Shown here: positions 7,665 through 15,336 of the stretch, piece after piece
Layout of the letters: each line of letters starts with the position of its first letter
Position numbering within the stretch: position 1 is the first letter of the stretch
Source of the DNA: JBCAXA01 sp038749025
GTDB lineage: Bacteria > Pseudomonadota > Gammaproteobacteria > Steroidobacterales > Woeseiaceae
Length of the DNA: 64,000 nt
Reading direction: 5' to 3'
Assembly: GCA_038749025.1 (NCBI GenBank)
Contig: JBCDIL010000008.1
Coordinates: 62,001 to 126,000, forward strand
Translations under genes and position numbers: made by a program
The notes under the pieces: generated by a model
What the model saw: only the letters and a program-made list of their open reading frames with translations
Databases searched by the model: none
What the model was told of the DNA's origin: nothing

Positions 7665-8150
7665 ATGAGCGCTTCTAAACCGCAACTGCAGTCGACACCC
7701 GACGATCACGCCACCTGCGTCACGGAGGCGATTGCGCGGGCCGAGGCCATCTGCCAGAAAACCGGCAAGAAGTTGACCGCTCAGCGGCGCTGGGTTCTCG
7801 AGCTCATTTGGCAATCGCAAAAGCCCGTCGGTGCCTATGACCTTCTCGAGGCGATGTCCGCGACCGGAAAACGTTACTCGCCGCCGACGGTCTATCGCGC
7901 GCTCGATTTCCTCATCGACGCAGGTCTTGTGCATCGGCTGGAGTCGCTGAATGCGTATGTCGGCTGTAGCGACCCGAGCCATACACACTCCGGCCAGTTT
8001 CTTATCTGTACCCAATGCCAGGCGGTCGTTGAGCTCGACGATCCCGCCATTGACGCTTCCATTCGCGAGCGTACCGAACGCTTGGGATTTGCACCGAGCT
8101 CCGTTGGCCTCGAGGTACAAGGTTTGTGCCGCGAATGCTGTAAGTCGTAA
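7665..8150 (+). CDS. zur: Fur-family transcriptional regulator, Zur-like
   Basis: This 161-residue protein has the Fur winged-helix domain (about 25-95, with LTAQRRWVLELI and SPPTVYRALDFL) and a C-terminal metal and dimerisation domain. Cys115/Cys118 and Cys155/Cys158 form the structural zinc site. Cys101, His106 and His108 resemble the regulatory zinc ligands of Zur rather than the His-rich site of Fur. The expected role is repression of zinc uptake genes when zinc is abundant. No zinc transporter genes adjoin it; glnS follows 35 bases later. A GAAGGA ribosome-like sequence precedes the ATG, but it overlaps the predicted transcription start. Confidence 0.85.
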   Translation: MSASKPQLQSTPDDHATCVTEAIARAEAICQKTGKKLTAQRRWVLELIWQSQKPVGAYDLLEAMSATGKRYSPPTVYRALDFLIDAGLVHRLESLNAYVGCSDPSHTHSGQFLICTQCQAVVELDDPAIDASIRERTERLGFAPSSVGLEVQGLCRECCKS

Positions 8151-8185
8151 ACAGCGCCGTTCCACCGCCCAATCGATTTCATTCC

Positions 8186-9874
8186 ATGACCGAAACCACC
8201 CCAGCGCGCGATTTCATTCGCCAGCGTATCGATGCCGACAATGAAAGTGGTCGGTATGATCGGCGAGTCGTTACCCGTTTCCCCCCGGAGCCGAACGGCT
8301 ATTTGCACATCGGCCACGCCAAATCGATCTGCATCAATTTCGGCATCGCGAACGAATTCGCCGGGCAAACCTATCTTCGCTACGACGACACTAACCCCGG
8401 CAAAGAATCTAGCGAGTTTGTCGCCGCGATCGAACGCGACGTCCGCTGGCTCGGGTTTGAGTGGACGGCGGGCCTTACCCATGCGTCGGATCACTTCGAA
8501 CGCTTGTACGAAGCGGCCGAGCGGTTGATCGAAACCGATCATGCTTACGTCGATAGTCTCGATGCGCAACAGATGCGGGCTCACCGTGGCACGTTGACCG
8601 AGTCAGGTAAGAACAGTCCGTACCGCGACCGTTCCATCGAGGAGAATCTCGATCTTTTCCGGCGGATGCGTGCCGGTGAGTTCGCCGACGGCGAGCACGT
8701 GCTGCGAGCCCGCATCGACATGGCATCACCCAATCTCAATCTTCGCGATCCGACTTTGTACCGAATTCGGCATGTCGCGCATCAACGCACCGGCGCGCAG
8801 TGGTGCATTTATCCGATGTACGACTTTGCGCACACGCTTTCTGACGCGTTTGAAGGGATTACCCACTCGCTGTGCACGTTGGAATTCGAAGACCACCGAC
8901 CGTTGTACGATTGGTTGTTGGAGACGTTGGCCGTCGAGCATCGACCTCAACAAATTGAGTTTTCGCGTTTGAACGTCGCTTACTTTTTGACGAGCAAACG
9001 CAAACTCGCCGAATTGGTCGATGAGGGCTACGTGGATGGCTGGGATGATCCGCGAATGCCAACGCTCGCTGGTTTGCGCCGCCGTGGCGTACCGCCGGCG
9101 GCCGTCCGCGATTTCGTGGCACGGGTCGGGGTCACCAAGAAAGAGAACGTGATTGAGCAAGGATTGCTTGAGACCTGCATTCGCGGCGAGCTGGGTGAGT
9201 CCGCGCCACGCGTTATGGGCGTCGTCAATCCGCTTAAGGTAACGCTGACCAATTACCCGGTTGAGCGAACCGAAACGGTGCGGGCAAAAAATCACCCGGC
9301 CCGTCCGGAGATGGGCGAGCGCGATTTAGCGTTCGGTCGAGAGCTCTACATTGAGCGCGACGATTTCATGGAAGATGCGCCACGTAAGTTTTTCCGGCTC
9401 AAGCCCGGCGGTGAGGTGCGGCTTCGTTATGCGTACATCATTCGTTGCGATGAGGTCGTCAAAGACGACGCTGGTGAGGTCATCGAATTACGCTGCCATG
9501 TGGATGAATCGACCAAAAGCGGCAGTCCCAATGCCGAGCGCAAAGTCAAAGGGACGATTCACTGGGTGGCTGCCCATGATCACGCCGTCGTCGAAGCACG
9601 GTTGTACGATCGCTTATTCGCTGTTGCGGAGCCAGGTCGTGCTGAGAATTTTCGCGATGTGATCAATCCTGAGTCGTTGATCGTTACGACTGCGCGTGTC
9701 GAGTCGTCGCTCGCCGCTGCGGACCCGGCGGTTGTTTATCAGTTCGAGCGCGTCGGTTACTTCAAACTTGATAGCGTCGTGACCGACCAACCCGCCGTGT
9801 TTAATCGCGTCGTTACTTTACGCGATTCGTGGGCGAAGGCTGAGCAACAAGCGCTCGCGACGATAAATACTTAA
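8186..9874 (+). CDS. glnS: Glutaminyl-tRNA synthetase
   Basis: This 562-residue class I synthetase charges tRNA-Gln directly. The HIGH-containing motif PPEPNGYLHIGH is at about residues 33-44, and the KMSKS-type loop appears as TSKRKL where most GlnRS proteins have MSKRKL. The C-terminal half holds the two beta-barrel anticodon-binding domains, and the length is normal for GlnRS. The tRNA-discriminating Asp/Tyr segment YRIRHVAHQRTG is present and separates it from GluRS. A direct GlnRS is usual in Gammaproteobacteria. It follows the Zur-like gene; no strong ribosome site precedes its ATG. Confidence 0.96.
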   Translation: MTETTPARDFIRQRIDADNESGRYDRRVVTRFPPEPNGYLHIGHAKSICINFGIANEFAGQTYLRYDDTNPGKESSEFVAAIERDVRWLGFEWTAGLTHASDHFERLYEAAERLIETDHAYVDSLDAQQMRAHRGTLTESGKNSPYRDRSIEENLDLFRRMRAGEFADGEHVLRARIDMASPNLNLRDPTLYRIRHVAHQRTGAQWCIYPMYDFAHTLSDAFEGITHSLCTLEFEDHRPLYDWLLETLAVEHRPQQIEFSRLNVAYFLTSKRKLAELVDEGYVDGWDDPRMPTLAGLRRRGVPPAAVRDFVARVGVTKKENVIEQGLLETCIRGELGESAPRVMGVVNPLKVTLTNYPVERTETVRAKNHPARPEMGERDLAFGRELYIERDDFMEDAPRKFFRLKPGGEVRLRYAYIIRCDEVVKDDAGEVIELRCHVDESTKSGSPNAERKVKGTIHWVAAHDHAVVEARLYDRLFAVAEPGRAENFRDVINPESLIVTTARVESSLAAADPAVVYQFERVGYFKLDSVVTDQPAVFNRVVTLRDSWAKAEQQALATINT

Positions 9875-9881
9875 CTCCAGC

Positions 9882-9909
9882 GGAACCGACTCCAAGGATC
9901 GCGGTCAGA
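9882..9909 (+). promoter_or_regulatory. Possible RpoE/ECF-type promoter of the lipoprotein gene
   Basis: GGAACCG at 9882-9888 is followed after 16 bases by TCAGA at 9905-9909. This resembles the RpoE-type pattern GGAACTT-N16-TCAAA/TCTGA. The predicted start would lie about 30 bases before the ATG of the lipoprotein at 9944. An ECF sigma factor is encoded at 44701 in this window, but the link is inferred. Confidence 0.35.
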
Positions 9910-9943
9910 CGCTTACAACGTAGGCGACGAAGGACGGGTCGAG

Positions 9944-10690
9944 ATGATCTCGCGAATTCACTGTGCGATCGTAGGGGTCATGTTGTTGACCGGATGTGCC
10001 ACCTACACGACGCCAGGCGGTGGCTTCGCGGTTGGTAACGCTTCGAAGGGCGACGCGTCAATCCAGAAAATAATGGCGCGAGAGCCTGCCGCTAATTTTC
10101 CTACCCGTATCGCTCTTGTGCGCGCGCAAGCGCCGGGCTACAACCGTTACAACAGCGGCTGTTATGGGCGAGGTTATTACTGCGTTATTACCGCGCGTGA
10201 CGTTGAAGCGGAGGCGGATTTCACCCGGCTCGGACAACTACCAATGATTGCGGCCGTTGCGCCGATGAACCGAATGGTCATCGATTACGAATTGAACGGC
10301 GTTGACGACTTGCGTCGTGCCGCGGCAGAACTGCGGGCTGACATGCTATTGCTGTACAGCTTCGATACGCGCGTCCACGTTGATGCCAAGGATCTTGGCC
10401 CTCTGCAAACCGTGTCGCTCGGCTTTTTGCGCAATCGTAATGCGCACGTTGATACGACTGCGTCGCTGGCGCTTTACGACGTTCGTACCGGTTTCTTGTA
10501 TGGCCTAGCGGAGGCAACGGCTCGCGAAGATCAGCGCGCGTCGGTTTGGTCGACCGAAAGTGCCATCGATCGGGCGCGTCGTGCGGCTGAACAACGTTCA
10601 TTCGCTGACTTGGTCGGCGAGTTTGGCGTTTTGTGGAAAGGTGTCGTTGAAACGCATGCGGTTCCGCCGCTCGCCGTGTCGATTCAATAG
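9944..10690 (+). CDS. Putative lipoprotein of unknown function
   Basis: This 248-residue protein has a short hydrophobic signal and a clear lipobox, LLTGC, with Cys18 as the predicted lipidated residue. Thr-Tyr rather than Asp follows, so the outer membrane is likely. The mature part has a YNRYNSGCYGRGYYC segment with two cysteines (possible disulfide) and a later region starting NRMVIDYELNGVDDLRRAAAELRAD with predicted mixed alpha/beta structure. I do not recognise a named family. It stands alone between glnS and the MOSC gene. A sequence resembling an RpoE-type promoter lies just upstream, which would suit an envelope-stress lipoprotein. Confidence 0.75.
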   Translation: MISRIHCAIVGVMLLTGCATYTTPGGGFAVGNASKGDASIQKIMAREPAANFPTRIALVRAQAPGYNRYNSGCYGRGYYCVITARDVEAEADFTRLGQLPMIAAVAPMNRMVIDYELNGVDDLRRAAAELRADMLLLYSFDTRVHVDAKDLGPLQTVSLGFLRNRNAHVDTTASLALYDVRTGFLYGLAEATAREDQRASVWSTESAIDRARRAAEQRSFADLVGEFGVLWKGVVETHAVPPLAVSIQ

Positions 10691-10727
10691 CAGCGACGCA
10701 ACCGTTCGGCTCACCGCCTAATCGCCG

Positions 10728-10733
10728 TATACT
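10728..10733 (+). promoter_or_regulatory. -10 box upstream of the MOSC gene
   Basis: TATACT at 10728-10733 matches the sigma-70 -10 box at five of six positions and lies 30 bases before the ATG at 10764. The sequence at the -35 position is poor. It would drive the run of four closely packed genes from 10764 to 12853. Confidence 0.4.
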
Positions 10734-10763
10734 GTGGGTACTGCGTCGTAACCTGAGTTTGTC

Positions 10764-11450
10764 ATGTCGCTTGAGCCCACGATCGTTTCGGTTTGTATCG
10801 GTCAGCCGGCGCCACTCGTGAGTAAGCCGACGGTGTTGAGCGGTATCGTCAAGCGACCGGTAGCAGGGCCCATTGAGGTGGGTTACGCGAACCTTGCCGG
10901 TGACGGGCAAGCAGACCTATCCGTCCACGGCGGTCGCGATAAAGCGGTCTACGTTTATTCTAACGATCATTACCCGCATTGGCGGGATGTGCTCGGCCAT
11001 GAATTAGCACCGGCCCAGTTCGGCGAGAATCTTACGGTTTCCGGAATGCGCGAAGCTGACGTCATCATCGGCGCGCGATACCGTGTTGGGTCGGCGATTG
11101 TCGTCGTCGCGCAGCCTCGGCTGCCGTGTTTTAAGCTGGGTATTCATCTCAGTGACGAACGTTTTCCTGGCCAATTCTTGCAAAGCGGTCGGCTTGGTTT
11201 CTATTTGCGGGTCGAGCAGGTCGGCGTCCTTGAGGTCGGTGATCGTTTCGAATTGCTTGAGGCGCCTGCTGACGGATTCTCAATAACTCGGTTGTGGCAG
11301 CTGGCGTTTATTGAGCCCTGCGAGGGCGAGAACTGTATGCTCACTCAACGCGCCTTAACCGAATTGCTGTATCTCGATGAGGGCTGGCAGCGCCGCTTAC
11401 GGGGCAAACTTCGTTCTGGAAATTGCGCTCCCGAGGAGATCGCTTTATGA
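10764..11450 (+). CDS. MOSC domain protein, YiiM-like
   Basis: This 228-residue protein matches the YiiM group of stand-alone MOSC domains. It contains GDGQADLSVHGGRDKAVYVY, the motif FGENLTVSG, and the conserved Cys in QPRLPCFKLG, the likely molybdenum-cofactor ligand or persulfide-carrying residue. Family members reduce N-hydroxylated compounds with molybdenum cofactor. That fits the moa/mob genes about 6 kb downstream, although they are not in one operon. A C-terminal three-alpha helical segment (LTQRALTELLYLDEGWQRRL) is also YiiM-like. The stop overlaps the start of the following cupin gene by four bases (ATGA). Confidence 0.88.
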   Translation: MSLEPTIVSVCIGQPAPLVSKPTVLSGIVKRPVAGPIEVGYANLAGDGQADLSVHGGRDKAVYVYSNDHYPHWRDVLGHELAPAQFGENLTVSGMREADVIIGARYRVGSAIVVVAQPRLPCFKLGIHLSDERFPGQFLQSGRLGFYLRVEQVGVLEVGDRFELLEAPADGFSITRLWQLAFIEPCEGENCMLTQRALTELLYLDEGWQRRLRGKLRSGNCAPEEIAL

Positions 11451-11815
11451 CCGGGCCCGTTCGCCTCAACGCGTTGGCCGATGCCGCCGGTATCGCGCCG
11501 GATGGCATCGCCTCGCGCTTGCCGGCCGAGCCGGATCCGCCGACGCCGTTTAGTGGACTCACGGTGGGTTTCGTGCAGATGGCCGAAGCCGCTCCGCACA
11601 ATGGCGAACGTCACCCTGATGGCGACGAGGTGTTATGGATAGTCTCTGGCAGTGTGCGCGTTGTCTTTGACGATAATGACTGGGACGACATCGCATTGGG
11701 GCCGCAACAAGGCCTGATCGTTCCTGCCGGTGCCTGGCATCGCGTCGAAATCGTCGAACCTGCCGGCATTGTCTACCTGACGCCGGGGCCGAACAACGAA
11801 TTTCGTTTCGAATGA
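11447..11815 (+). CDS. Cupin domain protein
   Basis: This 122-residue single-domain cupin has both barrel motifs in recognisable form: a metal-site segment around PHNGERHPDGDEVLWIVSG and a second around PAGAWHRVEIVEPAG. Possible metal ligands are His and Glu in the first and His in the second. The substrate is unknown. ATG 11447 overlaps the MOSC stop and gives a sensible N terminus; the frame also opens upstream inside the MOSC gene, which I consider spurious. The spacing indicates cotranscription with the MOSC gene and the acetyltransferase that follows. Confidence 0.8.
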   Translation: MTGPVRLNALADAAGIAPDGIASRLPAEPDPPTPFSGLTVGFVQMAEAAPHNGERHPDGDEVLWIVSGSVRVVFDDNDWDDIALGPQQGLIVPAGAWHRVEIVEPAGIVYLTPGPNNEFRFE

Positions 11816-11834
11816 CGACAACGGTGCCATCGCG

Positions 11835-12392
11835 GTGGGCAGCGTGAACGGGCTGCGCAGTGCGGCGCCGATCGCACGGTTTTCGCATGGCTTGCTCCGA
11901 GCGCTGCAGCCGTCGGATGCCGAGGTCCTTGCCACGCTCGCAAACGACCGGGATATTTGGCTCAATCTTCGCGATGCTTTCCCACACCCGTACTGTGAAG
12001 ACGATGCTGAGGCGTTCATCAACCACGTCGCAACGCTACCGATGGAGGCAGCCGTAGGCATCGAAGCCAGTGGCGATGGCCTGGCCGGTGTCATTGGCGC
12101 TACTCGCGGTACCGATATCGAAGCGTGTGGCGCCGAAGTCGGATATTGGCTGGGGCGCGCGTTCTGGGGACGTGGGCTGGCGAGTGCCGCGCTACAAGCC
12201 TTTCGCGATTGGCTGTTTGACGAAACCGATCTGATGCGCTTGTACGCCGTACCGTTCGCCGATAATGCCGCGTCTTGTCGGGTGCTTGAGAAAAGTGGCT
12301 TTGTCTTGGAAGGCCGTTTACGAAGCAGTGCGCGCAAAGCGGGTCGGCTTAACGACCAGCTCGTCTACGCTTTCGTTCGTGGCGATTCATAA
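11835..12392 (+). CDS. GNAT-family N-acetyltransferase, RimJ/RimL type
   Basis: This 185-residue protein has the GNAT fold as in RimJ/RimL and PhnO-like proteins. Signs are LLRALQPSDAEVLATLANDRD at the N terminus, the acetyl-CoA-binding segment EVGYWLGRAFWGRGLASAAL, and the terminal motif LYAVPFADNAASCRVLEKSGF. It transfers acetyl from acetyl-CoA to a protein N terminus or small amine, and the acceptor is not evident. GTG 11835 is the longest start and GTG 11844 is an alternative; neither has a strong ribosome site. Its TAA shares one base with the ATG of the next gene. Confidence 0.85.
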   Translation: MGSVNGLRSAAPIARFSHGLLRALQPSDAEVLATLANDRDIWLNLRDAFPHPYCEDDAEAFINHVATLPMEAAVGIEASGDGLAGVIGATRGTDIEACGAEVGYWLGRAFWGRGLASAALQAFRDWLFDETDLMRLYAVPFADNAASCRVLEKSGFVLEGRLRSSARKAGRLNDQLVYAFVRGDS

Positions 12393-12853
12393 TGGCTTGG
12401 CTCGAGAAACGACTGCCGCCACCGTTACTTGCCATCGTGGCGGTTGTGCTGCTCGTTGCTGCAGCGAAACTGTGGCCGGCGCTACGCGTAAGCTCGTCGT
12501 TCCAGAACGTCGCTGGCGGGTTACTGATCGTTATCGGCGTTGCTATTGATCTCGCGTCCATCCTCGCGTTCCGCCGTGCCCAAACCACAGTAAATCCACT
12601 GCGCCCAGAAGCGACCACACAATTGGTGACGGTCGGTCCGTTTCATCGTTCTCGCAACCCCATGTATGTCGGCTTGGTGTTAATCGTCACCGGCTGCGCC
12701 GTCGTGATAGGAACGATCGTCGGACCGTTCGTCGTTGCCGCGATTATTGCCTATCTGACGCGTTTCCAAATTCAGCCGGAGGAGCGCGCCATGCGCGAGC
12801 TGTTCAGCGAGTCGTTCGAGCACTACTGCCGTACCGTACCGCGTTGGCTATAG
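12392..12853 (+). CDS. Isoprenylcysteine carboxyl methyltransferase-family membrane protein
   Basis: This 153-residue integral membrane protein has about four hydrophobic helices. Its C-terminal half matches the ICMT/PEMT-like methyltransferase family, with FHRSRNPMYVG and EERAMRELFSESFEHYCRTVPRWL as signature segments for binding S-adenosylmethionine at the membrane surface. In bacteria these small members methylate undefined lipids or quinone-like substrates. It begins one base inside the acetyltransferase stop (TAATG), which indicates tight coupling in the 10764-12853 run. The next gene is 136 bases away. Confidence 0.85.
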   Translation: MAWLEKRLPPPLLAIVAVVLLVAAAKLWPALRVSSSFQNVAGGLLIVIGVAIDLASILAFRRAQTTVNPLRPEATTQLVTVGPFHRSRNPMYVGLVLIVTGCAVVIGTIVGPFVVAAIIAYLTRFQIQPEERAMRELFSESFEHYCRTVPRWL

Positions 12854-12988
12854 TTCATCGCGACGAGGCTGTCCCGCCTTACCGATGCGCCGATCGATGT
12901 AACATCATTCTCGCGGCTGAGGGCGCTAACCGACCGTGGTTTCGTGGATTGAACCGAGCATGCCGGGAATGCGTCGATAGAGGAGTAG

Positions 12989-13357
12989 ATGATGCGTAAC
13001 GCAGTTAGGTTTGGCGCTGACGCGCTAGAGTACGAGACGGAAGAACGCTGTGCGATTGTTGAGGTGGCGAATGACGTTGGTGACGCGGACGTTTCGATTG
13101 CCCGCGCGCGTGTTCGGCCGGGTGTGACGACTGCATGGCACAAATTAGACGGTATTGATGAGCGCTATTTGATTGTTGCCGGTACCGGCCGCGTCGAAGT
13201 GGGCGATTCGATCGTCGAGGATGTGCGTCCGGGTGATGTCGTTCGGATTAGCGCCGACGAGCGTCAGCGCATCACCAACACCGGCTCCAATGATTTGTTG
13301 TTCTACGCGATTTGTTCACCGCGATTCGATGCCGCTTGCTACATCGCGCTCGAATGA
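12989..13357 (+). CDS. Small cupin domain protein
   Basis: This 122-residue single-domain cupin carries the first barrel motif as TTAWHKLDGIDERYLIVAGTGRVEV and the second as VRPGDVVRISADERQRITN. The canonical second His of motif one is replaced by Asp-Glu, so metal binding may be altered. Function is unknown; members include isomerases and storage-protein-like folds. GGAG lies shortly before the paired ATGs at 12989 and 12992. It converges with the SAM hydrolase gene, leaving 12 bases between the two stops. A GATGTAACATC palindrome lies about 90 bases upstream. Confidence 0.78.
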   Translation: MMRNAVRFGADALEYETEERCAIVEVANDVGDADVSIARARVRPGVTTAWHKLDGIDERYLIVAGTGRVEVGDSIVEDVRPGDVVRISADERQRITNTGSNDLLFYAICSPRFDAACYIALE

Positions 13358-13369
13358 CGGTGTCGCGGA

Positions 13370-14185
13370 CTACTCGGCGCTGATCCGTACCGGTGCGCCA
13401 CGCCCAATACCGAGACCGGCGGCAGCACTTCCTTCCGCACGTGCGATCTCAACAACGTCGAACGAGTTGATCAAGGCGAGGTAATCACCCGGACTAACTC
13501 GCCCGTACGTTGACGCGAGCGATAGCCGAATGCCGGCCACTTGTACCGATGGCGTTGCTATTTCCGTGAGCTGAGTTCGGTCGATGTTGGTGATGAGGTT
13601 GCCGAACGTATCGATACTGATAACCGTACCCGCAATACCGTTCGAACGCGATTCCGGTGCATCGACCTGGCTCGGTACCCACTCGGTCCACGTCGGACCT
13701 AACTCGCTTATATCAAGGCGACCGGCAGCGAGTGCCGCTGCGGCCGGAGCAAAGAGGTCTCGACCATGAAACGTTGCGCTTGGCGGTGGTAGGTCAAGTT
13801 TGGTGCGCAGTCGATCGACATCGACCCGAACACAGGTGGCTTCGGGTCGAATTTCAAGTAGATCACCGAGTAGACCATTGTCGGGTGCCAAAAACCGGTG
13901 CCCATCGACGGTCATTGCAATAATGTCGCGTTCCGTTCCAACGCCCGGATCAACAACAGCCACATGGACAGTACGTGGCGGGAAGTACGGATAGGCGCGG
14001 CGTACCCAAAAGCCCGCTTCCGGCGGCCAATGCACGGGAATGTCGTGCGTTAAATCAATAACGGTGGCATCGGGGCAGCGAGCGGCAATGACCGCCCGCA
14101 TGACGGCAGCAAACGGCCCTTGGTGACCAAAGTCAGTTGTCAGACTGATCGTCGGTCGCCGCCCGGTGTCGCTTGCTAACGCCAC
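13370..14185 (-). CDS. S-adenosyl-L-methionine hydrolase (DUF62 / chlorinase-fluorinase fold)
   Basis: This 271-residue protein belongs to the SAM hydroxide adenosyltransferase family. It begins with the substrate-binding TTDFG (about 16-20), followed by IDLTHDIPVH, VDPGVGTER, DNGLLG and the FHGRDLFAPAAA motif. The Asp, Arg and His residues that activate water in the hydrolases are present, and the halogenase-specific insert of fluorinases is not visible. The expected reaction gives adenosine and L-methionine from SAM. It starts with GTG two bases after the acyl-CoA dehydrogenase stop, so it is the last gene of that operon. The link between the activities is unclear. Confidence 0.9.
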   Translation of the reverse strand: MALASDTGRRPTISLTTDFGHQGPFAAVMRAVIAARCPDATVIDLTHDIPVHWPPEAGFWVRRAYPYFPPRTVHVAVVDPGVGTERDIIAMTVDGHRFLAPDNGLLGDLLEIRPEATCVRVDVDRLRTKLDLPPPSATFHGRDLFAPAAAALAAGRLDISELGPTWTEWVPSQVDAPESRSNGIAGTVISIDTFGNLITNIDRTQLTEIATPSVQVAGIRLSLASTYGRVSPGDYLALINSFDVVEIARAEGSAAAGLGIGRGAPVRISAE

Positions 14186-14187
14186 GC

Positions 14188-15324
14188 TTAACTCGTGAGT
14201 TCCGCGAAGCGTTCCAAGTGGTAATCCGCGTTACCGAACAGTACGTCAATGGTTGTTAGGCGTTTAAAAAAGTGAGCGACATCGAGCTCCCAGGTCACGC
14301 CCATACCGCCGTGTAACTGGACGGCCTCTTGGCCAAGCTTCTTGCCAGCCGTTCCGATTTGGTATTTAACGGCGCTGACGGCTGCACGTGCCGTATGGGT
14401 GTCGGGCTGCTGTTGCGCCATGACCGCCCAGAACAAAAGCGACCGGGTCTCTTCCGCCAACATAAACATGTCGACCATGCGGTGCTGTAAGGCTTGAAAC
14501 GATGCAATCGGAACGCCGAACTGGACACGACTTTTCGTGTACTCCAGCGTTTTCGTGCTTAGGACTTGCATGATACCCAGCGCCTCGGCAGATACCGCCA
14601 GTGTCGCTTCGTCGACACTATCGCGAAGTCCGGCATAGGCATCGCCACCGTCGCCGAGGACGTGGTCGGCCGGTAGGCGCACATTCGCGAAATCCAGTTC
14701 CGCCGCGCGCAGGCCATCAACGGTCGGATATGCACGGCGGTTCAAACCAGGCGCCGTGGCGGGTACGACGAAAAGCCCAATGCCCTCGGTTGAGCGTTGT
14801 TCGCCGCTCGTTCGGGCGCTGACGACAATAAGATCCGCGTCACCGCCATTGAGCACGACAGTCTTGTTGCCGTTGAGAACCCAGTCATCGCCATCACGGC
14901 TTGCCGTCATCGCGATATCGGCAATATCGAAACGGCTTTGCGGCTCCGCAAAGGCGAGGGTTGCGATGCTACTGCCATCGATAATGGGCGCGAGCCACCG
15001 CTGGCGCTGCGCATCGCTGGCTGCGCGCCGCAGCGCGCCACCAGCGAGTACGATGCTCGCGAGGTAGGGCTCTACAACGAGCCCGCGTCCCAATTGCTCC
15101 ATGATCAACATGGTTTCGACCGCGCCGCCATCGAGGCCGCCGTCCGCTTCAGGGAACGGAACGGCTGTCCAACCGAGCTCGGCAAAAGTCTGCCAATTCT
15201 CGTTGCTGTATCCGTTGTCGCTTGCCGCTAAGGTTTGGCGCTTGTCGAAGTCGTAATCGTTATCGATAAACCGAGCGACGCTGTCCGCTAGCATCGTTTG
15301 TTCGTCAGTGAGTGAAAAATCCAT
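14188..15324 (-). CDS. Acyl-CoA dehydrogenase, probable non-catalytic subunit of a heteromeric pair
   Basis: This 378-residue FAD-dependent acyl-CoA dehydrogenase fold has the N-terminal helical domain (MDFSLTDEQTMLADSVARF), the beta domain and the C-terminal domain with QLHGGMGVTWELDVAHFFKR. The C-terminal segment where homomeric enzymes have the catalytic Glu reads IDVLFGNADYHLERFA, and I see no clear alternative Glu. This resembles the FadE28-type partner in alpha2beta2 steroid side-chain dehydrogenases. It lies 12 bases after the other dehydrogenase gene and two bases before the SAM hydrolase. The substrate is not known. Confidence 0.88.
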   Translation of the reverse strand: MDFSLTDEQTMLADSVARFIDNDYDFDKRQTLAASDNGYSNENWQTFAELGWTAVPFPEADGGLDGGAVETMLIMEQLGRGLVVEPYLASIVLAGGALRRAASDAQRQRWLAPIIDGSSIATLAFAEPQSRFDIADIAMTASRDGDDWVLNGNKTVVLNGGDADLIVVSARTSGEQRSTEGIGLFVVPATAPGLNRRAYPTVDGLRAAELDFANVRLPADHVLGDGGDAYAGLRDSVDEATLAVSAEALGIMQVLSTKTLEYTKSRVQFGVPIASFQALQHRMVDMFMLAEETRSLLFWAVMAQQQPDTHTARAAVSAVKYQIGTAGKKLGQEAVQLHGGMGVTWELDVAHFFKRLTTIDVLFGNADYHLERFAELTS

Positions 15325-15336
15325 GCTGATGCTCGC

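Noticed and set aside
12896..12906. GATGTAACATC palindrome between the methyltransferase and cupin genes
   Set aside because: It is short and has no promoter element beside it, so a regulatory role is not supported.
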